Below, piece by piece: positions 1-8,194 of a stretch of 17,633 bases of DNA; position 1 is the first letter of the stretch, and every line of letters starts with the position of its first letter. Location of the stretch: assembly GCA_003231035.1 (NCBI GenBank), contig QIHU01000622.1, positions 1 through 17,633 on the forward strand, written 5' to 3'. The position numbers and the translations under genes are program-made. This stretch comes from Acidobacteriota bacterium (lineage in GTDB: Bacteria > Acidobacteriota > Thermoanaerobaculia > Multivoradales > SZUA-115). A model generated the notes under the pieces. The model searched no databases, was not told the DNA's origin, and saw only the letters and a list, made by a program, of their open reading frames with translations.

Positions 1-1668
1 GCCGGCCAGGAAGCGGTGACAGCCGAGCAGGATGTGCTGGCGCTGGATCGCCCACAACTCTTCGAAACTACCGATCCGCGCGGCGGGTGGGGTGCGCCAG
101 CTGCCCTTGGTGCCGCGATGATAGGTCGCTCCGGCCATGGCGAAGCCGGCGCCGCCGTTGAGCGCCTTCTCCAGCACGTCGAGCGCCGGCACGAAGCCGA
201 AGCTGAACTCGCTCGCCCCCTGGAAGAGGGTCTCGAAGCAGCCGTCACAAACGTAGTTGCGGGCGCTTTCGAGCGCTACGGTTCCACCCGACTTCTCGTG
301 CAGCGCCGGGATCAACCGGTCGTCGTTGAGCAAGACCGGGTGAGCGCCGCCTGACAGCAAGGTCTTGGCCGCCGCCTCCAACAGTTCCGGCGGCGTGCCC
401 TGGTGGACCCGCAGGTCGAGGGTCGGACTGTTGAGCGGCATGCGCCGCGAGGCGGCGAGGCACATGTAGGTCAACTCGTTGCTGGCGTCGGTCGGCTGAG
501 GGTCGTTGTTGGCGAGCACCCCACCGATCGTCACCTGCTGCATCCACTGGTTGGTGAGCGCCCCCTGGTCGAAATTGCTCGCTCCGCCCGAACCCAGCAG
601 CGCGCCGTCGGCGCAGGTGAAGCGATCCTCCACCTGACGCCGGTCGAGCACCACCCCTTCGTCGAGCTTGATCCACAGGCAGTCGAGCACCTCCTGGGCG
701 ACCTCGGGGGTGATCCTGCCGGCTTCGAGGTCGGCTTTGTAATAGGGGTAGAGGATCTGATCGAGCCGGCCGATCGAGGTGATGTCGCCGGTGAAGTGGA
801 GTGCGCAGTGGACCAGATAGAAAGCCTGAACCGCCTCCATGAAGCTCTCCGCGGGGCCCGCTGGGCACTTGCGCAGCCGCTCGGCCGTCCAGCCCATCTC
901 CTTCTGGCGTTGGCGAGCCAGTTTCTCCGGGAACTCGGCGACCAGGCTGCTGGCGAAGCGCCGCTCGGAGCCGCTTTCCACCTCGCCAGCGGTTTCGCGC
1001 CGCTCATTTCGCGCCGCCATTTGGTCGGCGATTTGGCCGTACCGTTCGGCGTATTCCTCGGCCAGCTCGGCGTAGCGCGTGGCGTAGAGCTTGACCCCTT
1101 CGAGGGCGGTTTCGACCGAACGGTAGAAACTACCTTTGTTCTCGTCCTCCGGCGGCAGCGCGTCGCCGCGCCGCCGGCAGTCCTCCAGAATGCCGTCGAT
1201 CCCCAGCTTCAGCACTTTCTCGTAGTTGGGCACGATGTGGCCGAAGGGCGACCATTCATTGAGGTACTGAAGCTGGTAGAAGAGCTTCTCGTCCTCGCTC
1301 AGGTAGCGCATCAACTCTTTGCCCTGGCCGACCGAGTAAGGGGGCGCCGCGCCGACGATGATCTCGTCCGGGTGGATGCGCATCACTCCCTGCTTGCGGG
1401 CCGCGGGGGTGGTGACTAGATCCAGCATCTCGCGGATCGCCAATCCCCGTCGCTCGGCGATCGGTAGAGCCTTGACCCGCTCCAGCTCGTCGCTCTCGAA
1501 GCGGTCGAAGAGATGGCCCATCTGGTCCTGTTCGAGCCATGTCTTCTTCCCCAGCCAGCGCTCGAAGGTGGCTTGCAGGAGGCGCAAGACGCGAGGTTTG
1601 GGGCATTCCGGGTCGCCCGCTTCCATGTTCTCGAGCGACTGCCAGTAGCTGAGAATGTTGTATTGCAT
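1..1668 (-). CDS. Glycyl radical enzyme (PFL/diol dehydratase-like), N-terminal 556 residues, truncated by window edge
   Basis: An uninterrupted frame reads from ATG at 1668 to base 1, giving 556 codons. GAGGAG lies 11 nt before the ATG. Residues 80-160 resemble the PFL-like N-terminal domain, including GHIVPNYEKVLKLGIDGI at about 143-160. The core ends in NYVCDGCFETL, with Cys474, Cys477 and Glu479. In this superfamily a thiyl radical forms on the Cys of a GCxE motif, and in eliminase members (glycerol or diol dehydratase, choline and isethionate lyases, hydroxyproline dehydratase) the Glu two residues later acts as base. I therefore infer a C-X bond-cleaving eliminase or lyase rather than true PFL, whose active site is Cys-Cys. 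The C-terminal glycine-radical loop and any activating radical-SAM enzyme lie outside the window. The substrate is unknown. A Cys three residues before the catalytic Cys is a noticeable detail. Long plus-strand frames over this gene are antisense shadows. Confidence 0.88.
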   Translation of the reverse strand, partial: MQYNILSYWQSLENMEAGDPECPKPRVLRLLQATFERWLGKKTWLEQDQMGHLFDRFESDELERVKALPIAERRGLAIREMLDLVTTPAARKQGVMRIHPDEIIVGAAPPYSVGQGKELMRYLSEDEKLFYQLQYLNEWSPFGHIVPNYEKVLKLGIDGILEDCRRRGDALPPEDENKGSFYRSVETALEGVKLYATRYAELAEEYAERYGQIADQMAARNERRETAGEVESGSERRFASSLVAEFPEKLARQRQKEMGWTAERLRKCPAGPAESFMEAVQAFYLVHCALHFTGDITSIGRLDQILYPYYKADLEAGRITPEVAQEVLDCLWIKLDEGVVLDRRQVEDRFTCADGALLGSGGASNFDQGALTNQWMQQVTIGGVLANNDPQPTDASNELTYMCLAASRRMPLNSPTLDLRVHQGTPPELLEAAAKTLLSGGAHPVLLNDDRLIPALHEKSGGTVALESARNYVCDGCFETLFQGASEFSFGFVPALDVLEKALNGGAGFAMAGATYHRGTKGSWRTPPAARIGSFEELWAIQRQHILLGCHRFLAG

Positions 1669-1819
1669 CGTTGCGCTAGCTCCTCGCGTGGGTATGAGGT
1701 CTGACTATGGGGGGCCTGGTAGTGGGGGGCTCACTCTCTATCGCCGTGGCCACCCGAGACGATCGGAATGGCGATTCTCTAGCCTTCAGTGGCGTCGCGA
1801 ACGAAAGGATTTCGAGTCG

Positions 1820-1853
1820 ACCGGCACTTCCTGGGTAGCGACTCTTTGCCGGT
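1820..1853. repeat. Inverted repeat, 7-bp arms
   Basis: ACCGGCA (1820-1826) and TGCCGGT (1847-1853) are perfect complements separated by 20 bases. The repeat lies between the divergent GRE and exporter genes, so it could be a regulator site. The arms are short enough to occur by chance in GC-rich DNA. Confidence 0.3.
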
Positions 1854-1881
1854 GGAGTTATCTTCGCTGGAGGCGCCAAAA

Positions 1882-1911
1882 TTGAATTGTCTTATCAGTT
1901 GATCCTATAGG
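1882..1911 (+). promoter_or_regulatory. Candidate promoter for the exporter gene
   Basis: TTGAAT (1882-1887) and TATAGG (1906-1911) are separated by 18 bp. They sit in a locally AT-rich patch about 60 bp before the exporter ATG. Each hexamer matches the sigma-70 consensus at four positions. The assignment rests only on consensus match and position. Confidence 0.35.
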
Positions 1912-1971
1912 GTAGCCCGTGGCCGGTCAATCGGGTCCGCGCCGGGGCTGGGGAGCAACCAGGGAGGATGA

Positions 1972-2877
1972 ATGTCGGAGTCATGGCGACCGGATTGGTG
2001 GCGGGACGTACCGTTTCTGGCGGGCAAGGCGGCTCTGGCTTGCGCGCTGACCTTGCTGCTCGACCGTCTCCTCGGGAACCCGGACCACGTCTCATCGACC
2101 TTCGTGGCGGTGCTGTGTATCTCACCGTTGGTGATCGGTGGGCTCCGTCAGGCTTGGGCGCAGCTGGCGGCGAGCGGCCTCGGTGGGTTGTGGGGCACCT
2201 TGGCCACCCTCGCGGGTCTCCCGCCTACTCTGGGCGTGCCTCTGGCGGTCGGACTGGCGATCGTCACCGCCTTTGCCGCCGGCGCGGCGAGTGGCTATCC
2301 GGTGGCGGCCTTTACCGCCCTCTATTTGATCTTGGTTCCGCAAGGTGCACCGCTGGCGACCTTCGCCATCCGCCTCTTGGCGGTGGCCAGCGGCGCGGTC
2401 GGTGGCTTGGTGGTCAACTTGCTGATCTCCGCCTTCTGCTATCGCGGGATTTTCCGCCATCGAGTGGGCGCGCTGGAGGCTCGAATCCTCGCCTTGCTGG
2501 CGCCAGCGGTGCGCCACGGAGCGGATCCCGCCGAGCCCGGTTTCGCCGCCCTGGCCACCATGCTCGAAGCGATGAGCGGCGCCCTCACCGAGTTGCGCTG
2601 GCGTCGAAGCTCGGCGACCCTGGCGGTGATGGAGGAGCTCAAAGGGCGGGTGGAACGGCTGCGCGAAGTGCTCCACGACGCGGTCAGCTTCGCCTCGATC
2701 GCGCGCCGCCAGCGGATCGACCCGGAAGCCGTCGAACCCTTCGCCGCATGGCTCACGGCTTGTGCTGAAGCGGCCGAAAGCCTTCCCATGCCCCCTCCCG
2801 AGCCGCTCCCCGCGCCCCTGGTCGAAACCGCGGCGAGAATGGAGACTACCCTGCGAGAACTGAGCGAGGGAGGATAG
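1972..2877 (+). CDS. Aromatic acid exporter / FUSC-like inner-membrane protein
   Basis: This 301-residue protein has an N-terminal half of hydrophobic segments (about residues 13-33, 42-58, 62-82, 88-107, 108-123, 130-155). A mostly helical, charged C-terminal cytoplasmic half (160-301) follows. That layout and the short N-terminal amphipathic start match the small ArAE/FUSC family members, roughly half the size of the 600-700 residue AaeB-type pumps. Such proteins are thought to export aromatic or other organic acids from the cytoplasm, but no substrate can be read here. GGAGG (1963-1967) precedes the ATG by 4 nt. A nearby ATG at 1968 is in another frame and produces only a shadow. The gene is monocistronic in this window and ends 105 bp before the convergent hsdR gene. 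The family call is good, the function less so. Confidence 0.7.
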   Translation: MSESWRPDWWRDVPFLAGKAALACALTLLLDRLLGNPDHVSSTFVAVLCISPLVIGGLRQAWAQLAASGLGGLWGTLATLAGLPPTLGVPLAVGLAIVTAFAAGAASGYPVAAFTALYLILVPQGAPLATFAIRLLAVASGAVGGLVVNLLISAFCYRGIFRHRVGALEARILALLAPAVRHGADPAEPGFAALATMLEAMSGALTELRWRRSSATLAVMEELKGRVERLREVLHDAVSFASIARRQRIDPEAVEPFAAWLTACAEAAESLPMPPPEPLPAPLVETAARMETTLRELSEGG

Positions 2878-2982
2878 TGGAACCGAGTTGATGGGGGTCT
2901 CTCAGGTTCTAGCTGGGTTCGAGGAGGGGAGCCGGAGCCCGATGTCGTACCCGTTTCACCTCACCTCGATGAGTCACTGTCC

Positions 2983-5900
2983 TCAAAGAATTTCCACCAA
3001 CTCGGCGACGATTCGGAGTTCACCTTCCTCCGGATCATCGAAGACGAGTGGCTTGAAGGAGCTGTCAAACGAGTCCGGTGTGAGCCGGATTTGGCCGTGC
3101 CGCCAGCCATCACCTTCCGTTGTGATCTTCTCGGATTCGTAGACCTTGACGGTGTAGCTTCCGCCCAGCTCGGGATCGTCGATCGCATGGTGCTGGGCCA
3201 GCACGATCTTGCCGTGGCGTGTGCCGGTCGGATTCGCACGCCACAAGCACCAGGCGCCGTTGGGGATCCGGCGGTTCATCGACTCGCCGACGACTCGCGC
3301 CACGAAAAGCCCGCGGGCAGGGCGAGTCCGGCCAGCGAGCTCAACCCACTGCCAATCAGCTTCGGTGATGAGCTGTGCTTCGCTGAACGCTCCCGCGGCG
3401 GCTTCGAGAGGTACCAGGGGAACGCAGGAAGCATACTGTTGCTCAGGTGTGGGTTCCACCAGACGTAAGCCCGCTGATGCGGTGTCGCTAGTGGAGGAGT
3501 CGGCGAGTTCACCAAACCTGCGGTAGGCTTCAGAGGCCATCCACTCGCTTACCGTCTTCTGGAAGGCCCGGTCGTTCATGTAGCGGACGAAGATCTCCTC
3601 GTTCTGGTCCATGCGCTCGACGAAGAGGCGTTCGAGCAGGTTCTTGAACACCAACTCGAACTTGCTCTCGGGATTCACCGCCGCCGTCTTGCGCAGGTCG
3701 TCATCGACCAGCGCCGCCTCGACGATCTGGTCGAAGAAGAGCTGGTCCGCTTCGTTAAAGTCGGTACCGAAGCGCTCGTTGACGACGTCGATGAGCTGCG
3801 ACAGTGGCACCGCCTGCTCGCGAGCGGCGCGACTCCCCACCTCGGTCGGACCATCCAGAGCGCGTGCCCTCCCCTCGCCCAGCGAGATCGAGCCCTCGCT
3901 GATCTTCTGGAGCCGGTAGTACTCGAGCCGTACCTCGCCATCGAACTGGTAGGCGGGGCCTGATTGGCGGCGGGGGAGCTTCGATGCCAAATGGCGCAGG
4001 TAGACGAAGAGGCGTTCGAGATCCGAGTCTTGGTACGGAATCACCTGGCTGAGAAAGCCATAGAGGTTCCTAAAAGCCTGCACCTTTCCGCGCCAGAGTT
4101 CCGCTTCTTCTTCGTGGTCTTGTCGCAGCACCGTGAAGCGCGAAACGGCCGGATCGAGTGCGGCGTTCATGCTCTGATGGTCAGTCTCGCTCTGTCGCTG
4201 CTTCGGTCTGAAGTACACCGAGCAGAAGCGCTCGACCTCCTCGTCGAGGTAGATTCCCGAAGCATCCAGCTCGGCCTTGATGACGTACATCTGCGCCGGG
4301 TCGACCTCTTCTCCCAGCTCAGCGCCCTCGTAGTACGTCTTGAAGGCGTCGCGGATCTCCTCGGGCTCATTCACGAAGTCGAGGACGAAGGTGTCCTCTT
4401 TCAGAGGATGGATGCGGTTGAGTCGGGAGAGGGTCTGCACCGCCTGGATGCCGGCCAGTCGCTTGTCCACATACATCGTGTGCAGGAGCGGTTGATCGAA
4501 GCCCGTCTGGTACTTCTCCGCCACCAGCAGCACCTGGTACTCCTGCGTGGCGAAGTGCTCGGGCAGCTCCTTCTGGCGCACGCCCTCGTTCATCTGCTCT
4601 TCGCTGTAGGTGACGCCGGGGAGCTTGTCGTCTTCCACCGTGCCTGAGAAGGCGACCAGCGACTTGATGGCGTAGCCCTTCTTCTGGATGTAGCGGTCGA
4701 AGCTCTGTTTGTAGCGCACCGCCTCCAAGCGTGAGCCGGTGAGCACCATGGCCTTCGCCCTGCCGCCGATCTTGTGCCGCGTGGCCGACTGGAAGTGCTC
4801 GATCATCACCTCGGTCTTCTGCGCGATGTTGTGCGGATGGAGACGCAGGAATCTTGCCAGCGCCCTGGCTGCCTTCTTGCGTTCGACGTTCGGGTCGTCC
4901 TCGCAAGCCTTGAGCAGCTTGTAGTAGGTGGCGTAGCTCGTGTAGTGCCTCAGGACGTCGAGGATGAACCCCTCTTCGATCGCCTGACGCATGGTGTAGC
5001 GATGGGTCGGCTCGCCGTCGCGGCCGAAGACCTTGAGTGTCTTGTGTTTGGGCGTGGCGGTGAAGGCGAAGAAGCTCAGGTTGGCCTGCTGGCTTCGCTG
5101 GGCCATGCTTCGAAAGAGCTCCTCCATCTCCTCTCGACCCTCGGCGGCTGCCTGTCTCTTGGCCTTCTCGCGCAGCTCCTCGCCAGCGAGAACCCCCTTG
5201 AGCTCGGTCGCCGCCTCGCCGCCTTGAGAGCTGTGCGCTTCGTCGATCACCACCGCGCAGCGGCGGGTCGGCAGGTCGCCGGTGCCTGTCTCCCCCCGAT
5301 CCTCGGCCATCTTGACCAGCCGCCGTGAGACGAAGGGAAACTTCTGCAGCGTGGTGATGATGATCGGAACCGCATTTTCGAGCGCCTCGGCGAGCTGCCG
5401 CGAGCTCTCGTCGATCTTCTCCACCACGCCGCGCTTGTGCTCGAACTGGTAGATCGTGTCCTGGAGCTGTTGATCGAGCACCACCCGATCGGTCACCACG
5501 ATCACGCTGTCAAAGACGCGGGCGTTGTCCGCATCGTGCAGCGAAGCCAGCCGGTGGGTGAGCCAGGCGATGGTATTGCTCTTGCCGCTGCCGGCCGAAT
5601 GCTCCACCAGAGCGTTGTGGCCGACACCATCGCGCAGAGTCTCCTCGACGAGGAGCCGCACCGCATCCAGCTGGTGATAGCGCGGGAAGATCATCGTCTC
5701 GACCTTCGCCTTGCGCCCCCGTTCGTCGCGCTTCACCTCGCTCTGTAGGTGAATGAAGCGGGCCAGCAGATCGAGCAAGCTGTCACGCTGAAGCACCTCC
5801 TCCCAGAGGTAGGCGGTGCGATAGGCGCGGCCGGCGGGATCGGTCGGATTTCCGGCCCCACCGTCGCGGCCCTTGTCGAACGGTAAGAAATACGTTGCGT

Positions 5901-6519
5901 CCCTGGCCAGGCGCGTGGTCATCAGCACGGATTCCGTATCGACGGCGAAGTGGACGAGCGTGCGGCGCTTGAACTCGAAGATCGGCTCGCGCGGGTCGCG
6001 GTCCCGCTGATACTGCTTGCGCGCCTCTTCGACCGTCTGGCCGGTGAGCGGGTTCTTGAGTTCCGCCGTGGCTACCGGAACGCCGTTCAGGCTAATCGTG
6101 ACGTCTAGCGACAGCTTGGGGTTGCGCGGCGAGAAATGGAGCTGGCGGGTCAACCCGACCCGGTTGGCCGCGTAGCGCGCTTCGAGTTCGGGGTTGAGCC
6201 CGTGCGCGGCCTTGAAGAAGGCGATCCGAAGCATCCGGCCGTAGCACTTGAACCCGTGGCGGATCGTGGCGAGGACGCCGTGGGCGTCCATCCACTTGCA
6301 CAGGTCGGCCAGCACTTGATCGCCCGTTTGGTCGCCCAGGAGGGCTTCGAGCCGCTTCCACTCACTGGGCTGCGTCTCCCGGATGAAGGCCAGGGCGGTT
6401 TCGGGGAAGATCGCTCGCTCGCCATCGAAGCTGCTTGCCGCAACGGATACGTAGCCGTTGGCCAGCAGGTGTGCCTCGATGGCGGCCTCGAAGGCGGTTT
6501 CGGAATGCCGGCGAGACAT
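2983..6519 (-). CDS. hsdR: Type I restriction enzyme R subunit (HsdR) with C-terminal S24 peptidase domain
   Basis: This 1178-residue protein is the ATP-driven translocase/endonuclease subunit of a type I restriction complex with HsdM and HsdS. Domains in order: an N-terminal nuclease region with the PD-(D/E)xK signature Asp139...Glu153-Leu-Lys155, followed by a QYQRDRDP stretch; SF2 helicase Walker A HSAGSGKSNT (307-316, Lys313); DEAH box (426-429); and LSRLNR motif VI. A helical C-terminal region follows, then a linker (about 1000-1035) and an S24/LexA-like domain. I chose the ATG at 6519 because it overlaps the upstream stop (TGATG) and has GGGAG 7 nt before it. The same frame opens 29 codons earlier, but that stretch lies inside the neighbouring gene. 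It is the last gene of the operon. The S24 fusion is unusual and is annotated separately. Confidence 0.95.
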   Translation of the reverse strand: MSRRHSETAFEAAIEAHLLANGYVSVAASSFDGERAIFPETALAFIRETQPSEWKRLEALLGDQTGDQVLADLCKWMDAHGVLATIRHGFKCYGRMLRIAFFKAAHGLNPELEARYAANRVGLTRQLHFSPRNPKLSLDVTISLNGVPVATAELKNPLTGQTVEEARKQYQRDRDPREPIFEFKRRTLVHFAVDTESVLMTTRLARDATYFLPFDKGRDGGAGNPTDPAGRAYRTAYLWEEVLQRDSLLDLLARFIHLQSEVKRDERGRKAKVETMIFPRYHQLDAVRLLVEETLRDGVGHNALVEHSAGSGKSNTIAWLTHRLASLHDADNARVFDSVIVVTDRVVLDQQLQDTIYQFEHKRGVVEKIDESSRQLAEALENAVPIIITTLQKFPFVSRRLVKMAEDRGETGTGDLPTRRCAVVIDEAHSSQGGEAATELKGVLAGEELREKAKRQAAAEGREEMEELFRSMAQRSQQANLSFFAFTATPKHKTLKVFGRDGEPTHRYTMRQAIEEGFILDVLRHYTSYATYYKLLKACEDDPNVERKKAARALARFLRLHPHNIAQKTEVMIEHFQSATRHKIGGRAKAMVLTGSRLEAVRYKQSFDRYIQKKGYAIKSLVAFSGTVEDDKLPGVTYSEEQMNEGVRQKELPEHFATQEYQVLLVAEKYQTGFDQPLLHTMYVDKRLAGIQAVQTLSRLNRIHPLKEDTFVLDFVNEPEEIRDAFKTYYEGAELGEEVDPAQMYVIKAELDASGIYLDEEVERFCSVYFRPKQRQSETDHQSMNAALDPAVSRFTVLRQDHEEEAELWRGKVQAFRNLYGFLSQVIPYQDSDLERLFVYLRHLASKLPRRQSGPAYQFDGEVRLEYYRLQKISEGSISLGEGRARALDGPTEVGSRAAREQAVPLSQLIDVVNERFGTDFNEADQLFFDQIVEAALVDDDLRKTAAVNPESKFELVFKNLLERLFVERMDQNEEIFVRYMNDRAFQKTVSEWMASEAYRRFGELADSSTSDTASAGLRLVEPTPEQQYASCVPLVPLEAAAGAFSEAQLITEADWQWVELAGRTRPARGLFVARVVGESMNRRIPNGAWCLWRANPTGTRHGKIVLAQHHAIDDPELGGSYTVKVYESEKITTEGDGWRHGQIRLTPDSFDSSFKPLVFDDPEEGELRIVAELVEIL
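2986..3432 (-). other. S24 (LexA/CI/UmuD-type) autopeptidase domain fused to HsdR
   Basis: This is about residues 1030-1178 of HsdR. Three S24 hallmarks are visible: an Ala1042-Gly1043 pair in EAAAGAFSE, resembling the self-cleavage sites of LexA and phage CI repressors; nucleophile Ser1080 in VVGESMNRRIPNG; and general-base Lys1125 in SYTVKVY. The Gly-to-Ser distance is 37 residues, the same as in lambda CI, and Ser-to-Lys is 45 (43 in CI). In the known family, RecA-ssDNA filaments stimulate cleavage at the Ala/Cys-Gly bond. I infer that this HsdR could shed a C-terminal fragment, or be inactivated, after DNA damage. The same frame runs without interruption from the helicase part, so this is a true fusion. 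Confidence 0.82.
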
Positions 6520-7043
6520 CAGCTCTCTCCCGTCCAATCGAACTGGATAGCCAGCTCCCTGAGCATGAGAAAGGGATCCTGATAGGTCACGTTGAAGTGG
6601 TTGCATACATCAGGGAGAAGGACCCGGTTCTTGGCTTGGGGGCGCGGCTGTTCATTCGTCACGACGATCCCGCCATGGGCCATTGCGTAGGCGACGAGCC
6701 AGCCATCTGCTTCCGTTGCAAACTTCGCCTTTGCCTGGTCGAAGTACTGTGGATTCCTTTGCACCCAGAGCATCACATTCTCGTAGGCCGAGAGCACCTC
6801 CTCGCCGTTCGTGACAAGGAAGAATCCCTTGGGAAGGTCGTCTTTGACCCACTGCACAAGCTTTTCGGTGTTCCGTCCAGCTAGAAGTTCACTGCGGATC
6901 CGGTCGATGCTTCGAATGTTCCCGACTTTGCCATGGTGAATCAGGCTGTTCCAAAACCCGGGACACAGATCAAAGGCGTAATATAGGTTCTTCGCCGAGA
7001 TGAACACGTCCGCGTCCACCAGGAACTTCGGTGTCCCCGTCAT
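6519..7043 (-). CDS. DUF4411 family PIN-like protein
   Basis: This 174-residue protein begins with KFLVDADVFISAKN, the beta-strand plus acidic pair seen in PIN-fold ribonucleases. Candidate metal ligands are Asp10, Glu52 and Asp113 (in ADGWLVAYA). VVTNE (127-131) and VLLPDVCNHFNV (141-152) match the C-terminal pattern of DUF4411. PIN proteins of this kind often act as toxin-like RNases, but no activity is established for this one. The ATG (7043) shares ATGA with the stop of the upstream metallopeptidase gene, and its own stop overlaps the hsdR ATG, so translation is probably coupled on both sides. Paired ImmA/IrrE and DUF4411 genes are a recurrent arrangement and may be a toxin/regulator unit. 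The pair sits between hsdS and hsdR, which suggests a role tied to restriction control. Confidence 0.82.
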   Translation of the reverse strand: MTGTPKFLVDADVFISAKNLYYAFDLCPGFWNSLIHHGKVGNIRSIDRIRSELLAGRNTEKLVQWVKDDLPKGFFLVTNGEEVLSAYENVMLWVQRNPQYFDQAKAKFATEADGWLVAYAMAHGGIVVTNEQPRPQAKNRVLLPDVCNHFNVTYQDPFLMLRELAIQFDWTGES

Positions 7044-8194
7044 GGTAGGTCCATTCCCAGACGGTGCGCATACTCTTGAAAAGCACCGGCCCGCAACCCG
7101 GTCAGGCCATAGGCTTCCCTGAAGCTGAGCCGGCCTTCCATCGCCGCCCGAACGACCTCGCTGGCGAACATCTTGCCCACTCGCACATTTTGGTTGTTAT
7201 AGAAGTCGCCTCCACCCGCGCCCTTCGGTCTTCTCCGCTCTTGGCGCTTGTACTCGCGGTAGAAGTCGAAGAACGTAGCGCGACCAACCAGACCCAGATC
7301 CATCGCACGGCGTCCGGCAACGATCGGGCTGACCTTGAACTGTCGGGCGAGGGTTTGAAATGGCTGCGGACTGTCTCTTACATCGCGCCAGTGGGTCCTC
7401 AGTTCTTGCTCCGGCACTAGGAACTCCGCCGCGGCTCGATCGCAAAACCGCTCCACTTGGGAATCATTCGGAAAGATACCTTCGAAGCCGGACACGCCTT
7501 CGCCAGTGGGACCCAGCCAAACATGCGCAAGTTCATGCGCCAGAGTAAACATCTGCGCCGATTTCGCGTCAGCACCGTTGACGAAGATGAGTGGGGAATA
7601 GGCGTCACAGAGAGCGAACCCCCGAAACTCCTCCACGTCGAGTTTGCGGCGGGTGTTGTTTCCGACTACACCGTTGACGACGGCCAAGATACCCGATTGC
7701 TCGATACCCTGGCGTAGTCTGCCCACGGCTTCCTGCCACGTCCGCGCTTGAGCGCTCCACCCATCTCCGCCTCCGACTGTACGCCGCATCTCCCGTCCGA
7801 CAGCGTAGGGATCGTCCACCAATCGTGCGCTTCCGGCAAAGCCCAACGGCTCTGCTTCGCATTCGATCCGCTCTTCCCGAAGCCACGCCTGACGCCGCTG
7901 CATCGTGTAGATAGTATCCAACAGATCGGCGCTGGGGCGCGCCATGGGCTCGTCGGCGAGGGTGCGAAAGTCCGGGATCGGCATCGGTTCATCCGGCGGT
8001 TCCGGCAGGAAGAAGTAGCCGAAGGGCGTGTAGGTCGCCTTGGCGAAGGTCTCGAGCTGCTTGAATGTGGGTGACAGCTCCCCCGTCAGCCAGTCGGGGA
8101 GTTTCGGCAGCTTATTGCCGAGCACCTCCGGCGTCTTGGCGCTGCGCTCCAGAGCCCAGCTCAGGATCGCGGGTTGGACGGAGACGCGGTTCAT
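7040..8194 (-). CDS. ImmA/IrrE family metallo-endopeptidase with N-terminal HTH-like region
   Basis: This 384-residue protein has an XRE-like helical region near its N-terminus (about residues 8-62, including ILSWALERS and LETFAKATYTPFGYFFL). A COG2856-type zinc protease domain follows. The catalytic motif is HELAHVW, with His220, Glu221 and His224. The third ligand is probably Glu257 in AAAEFLVP. Relatives either cleave DNA-binding repressors (ImmA in ICEBs1, IrrE/PprI in Deinococcus) or serve as regulatory partners of toxins. Here the partner could be the adjacent PIN-like protein, HigA, or the S24 domain of HsdR; that is inference. The ATG at 8194 has AGAGGA 7 nt upstream and shares ATGA with the preceding 37-codon ORF. 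The 3' end overlaps the DUF4411 gene by 4 nt. Confidence 0.9.
   Translation of the reverse strand: MNRVSVQPAILSWALERSAKTPEVLGNKLPKLPDWLTGELSPTFKQLETFAKATYTPFGYFFLPEPPDEPMPIPDFRTLADEPMARPSADLLDTIYTMQRRQAWLREERIECEAEPLGFAGSARLVDDPYAVGREMRRTVGGGDGWSAQARTWQEAVGRLRQGIEQSGILAVVNGVVGNNTRRKLDVEEFRGFALCDAYSPLIFVNGADAKSAQMFTLAHELAHVWLGPTGEGVSGFEGIFPNDSQVERFCDRAAAEFLVPEQELRTHWRDVRDSPQPFQTLARQFKVSPIVAGRRAMDLGLVGRATFFDFYREYKRQERRRPKGAGGGDFYNNQNVRVGKMFASEVVRAAMEGRLSFREAYGLTGLRAGAFQEYAHRLGMDLP

Larger units (their letters stand above)
1669..1971. other. Intergenic region between divergent GRE and exporter genes
   Basis: This 303-bp stretch contains no convincing gene. It should hold the promoters for both neighbours. 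I can point to one candidate sigma-70-like promoter for the exporter, one inverted repeat (1820-1853) and a short G-rich direct repeat (TGGGGGGC at 1708 and 1723). I see no tRNA, no riboswitch signature and no FNR-type TTGAT-N4-ATCAA site, although a glycyl radical enzyme would often be controlled by oxygen. Confidence 0.6.

Noticed and set aside
403..1419. Plus-strand open frame of 338 codons
   Set aside because: It is antisense to the glycyl radical enzyme, whose frame gives recognisable family motifs from start to window edge. The plus-strand product shows none.
1894..1903. ATCAGTTGAT dyad as an FNR-type site
   Set aside because: The half-sites are separated by 2 bases instead of 4 and are in the wrong orientation for TTGAT-N4-ATCAA.
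1968..2768. Plus-strand frame of 266 codons starting 4 bases before the exporter ATG
   Set aside because: The product is Arg/Gly-rich without domains. The overlapping frame gives a coherent membrane protein using the same ribosome site.
2878..2982. Bidirectional terminator between the exporter and hsdR
   Set aside because: A terminator is expected between convergent genes, but I found no stem with a T-run in this stretch.
6520..6606. 29-codon N-terminal extension of HsdR
   Set aside because: It lies within the DUF4411 gene. The ATG at 6519 has a TGATG overlap and a good ribosome site, and family similarity begins after it.
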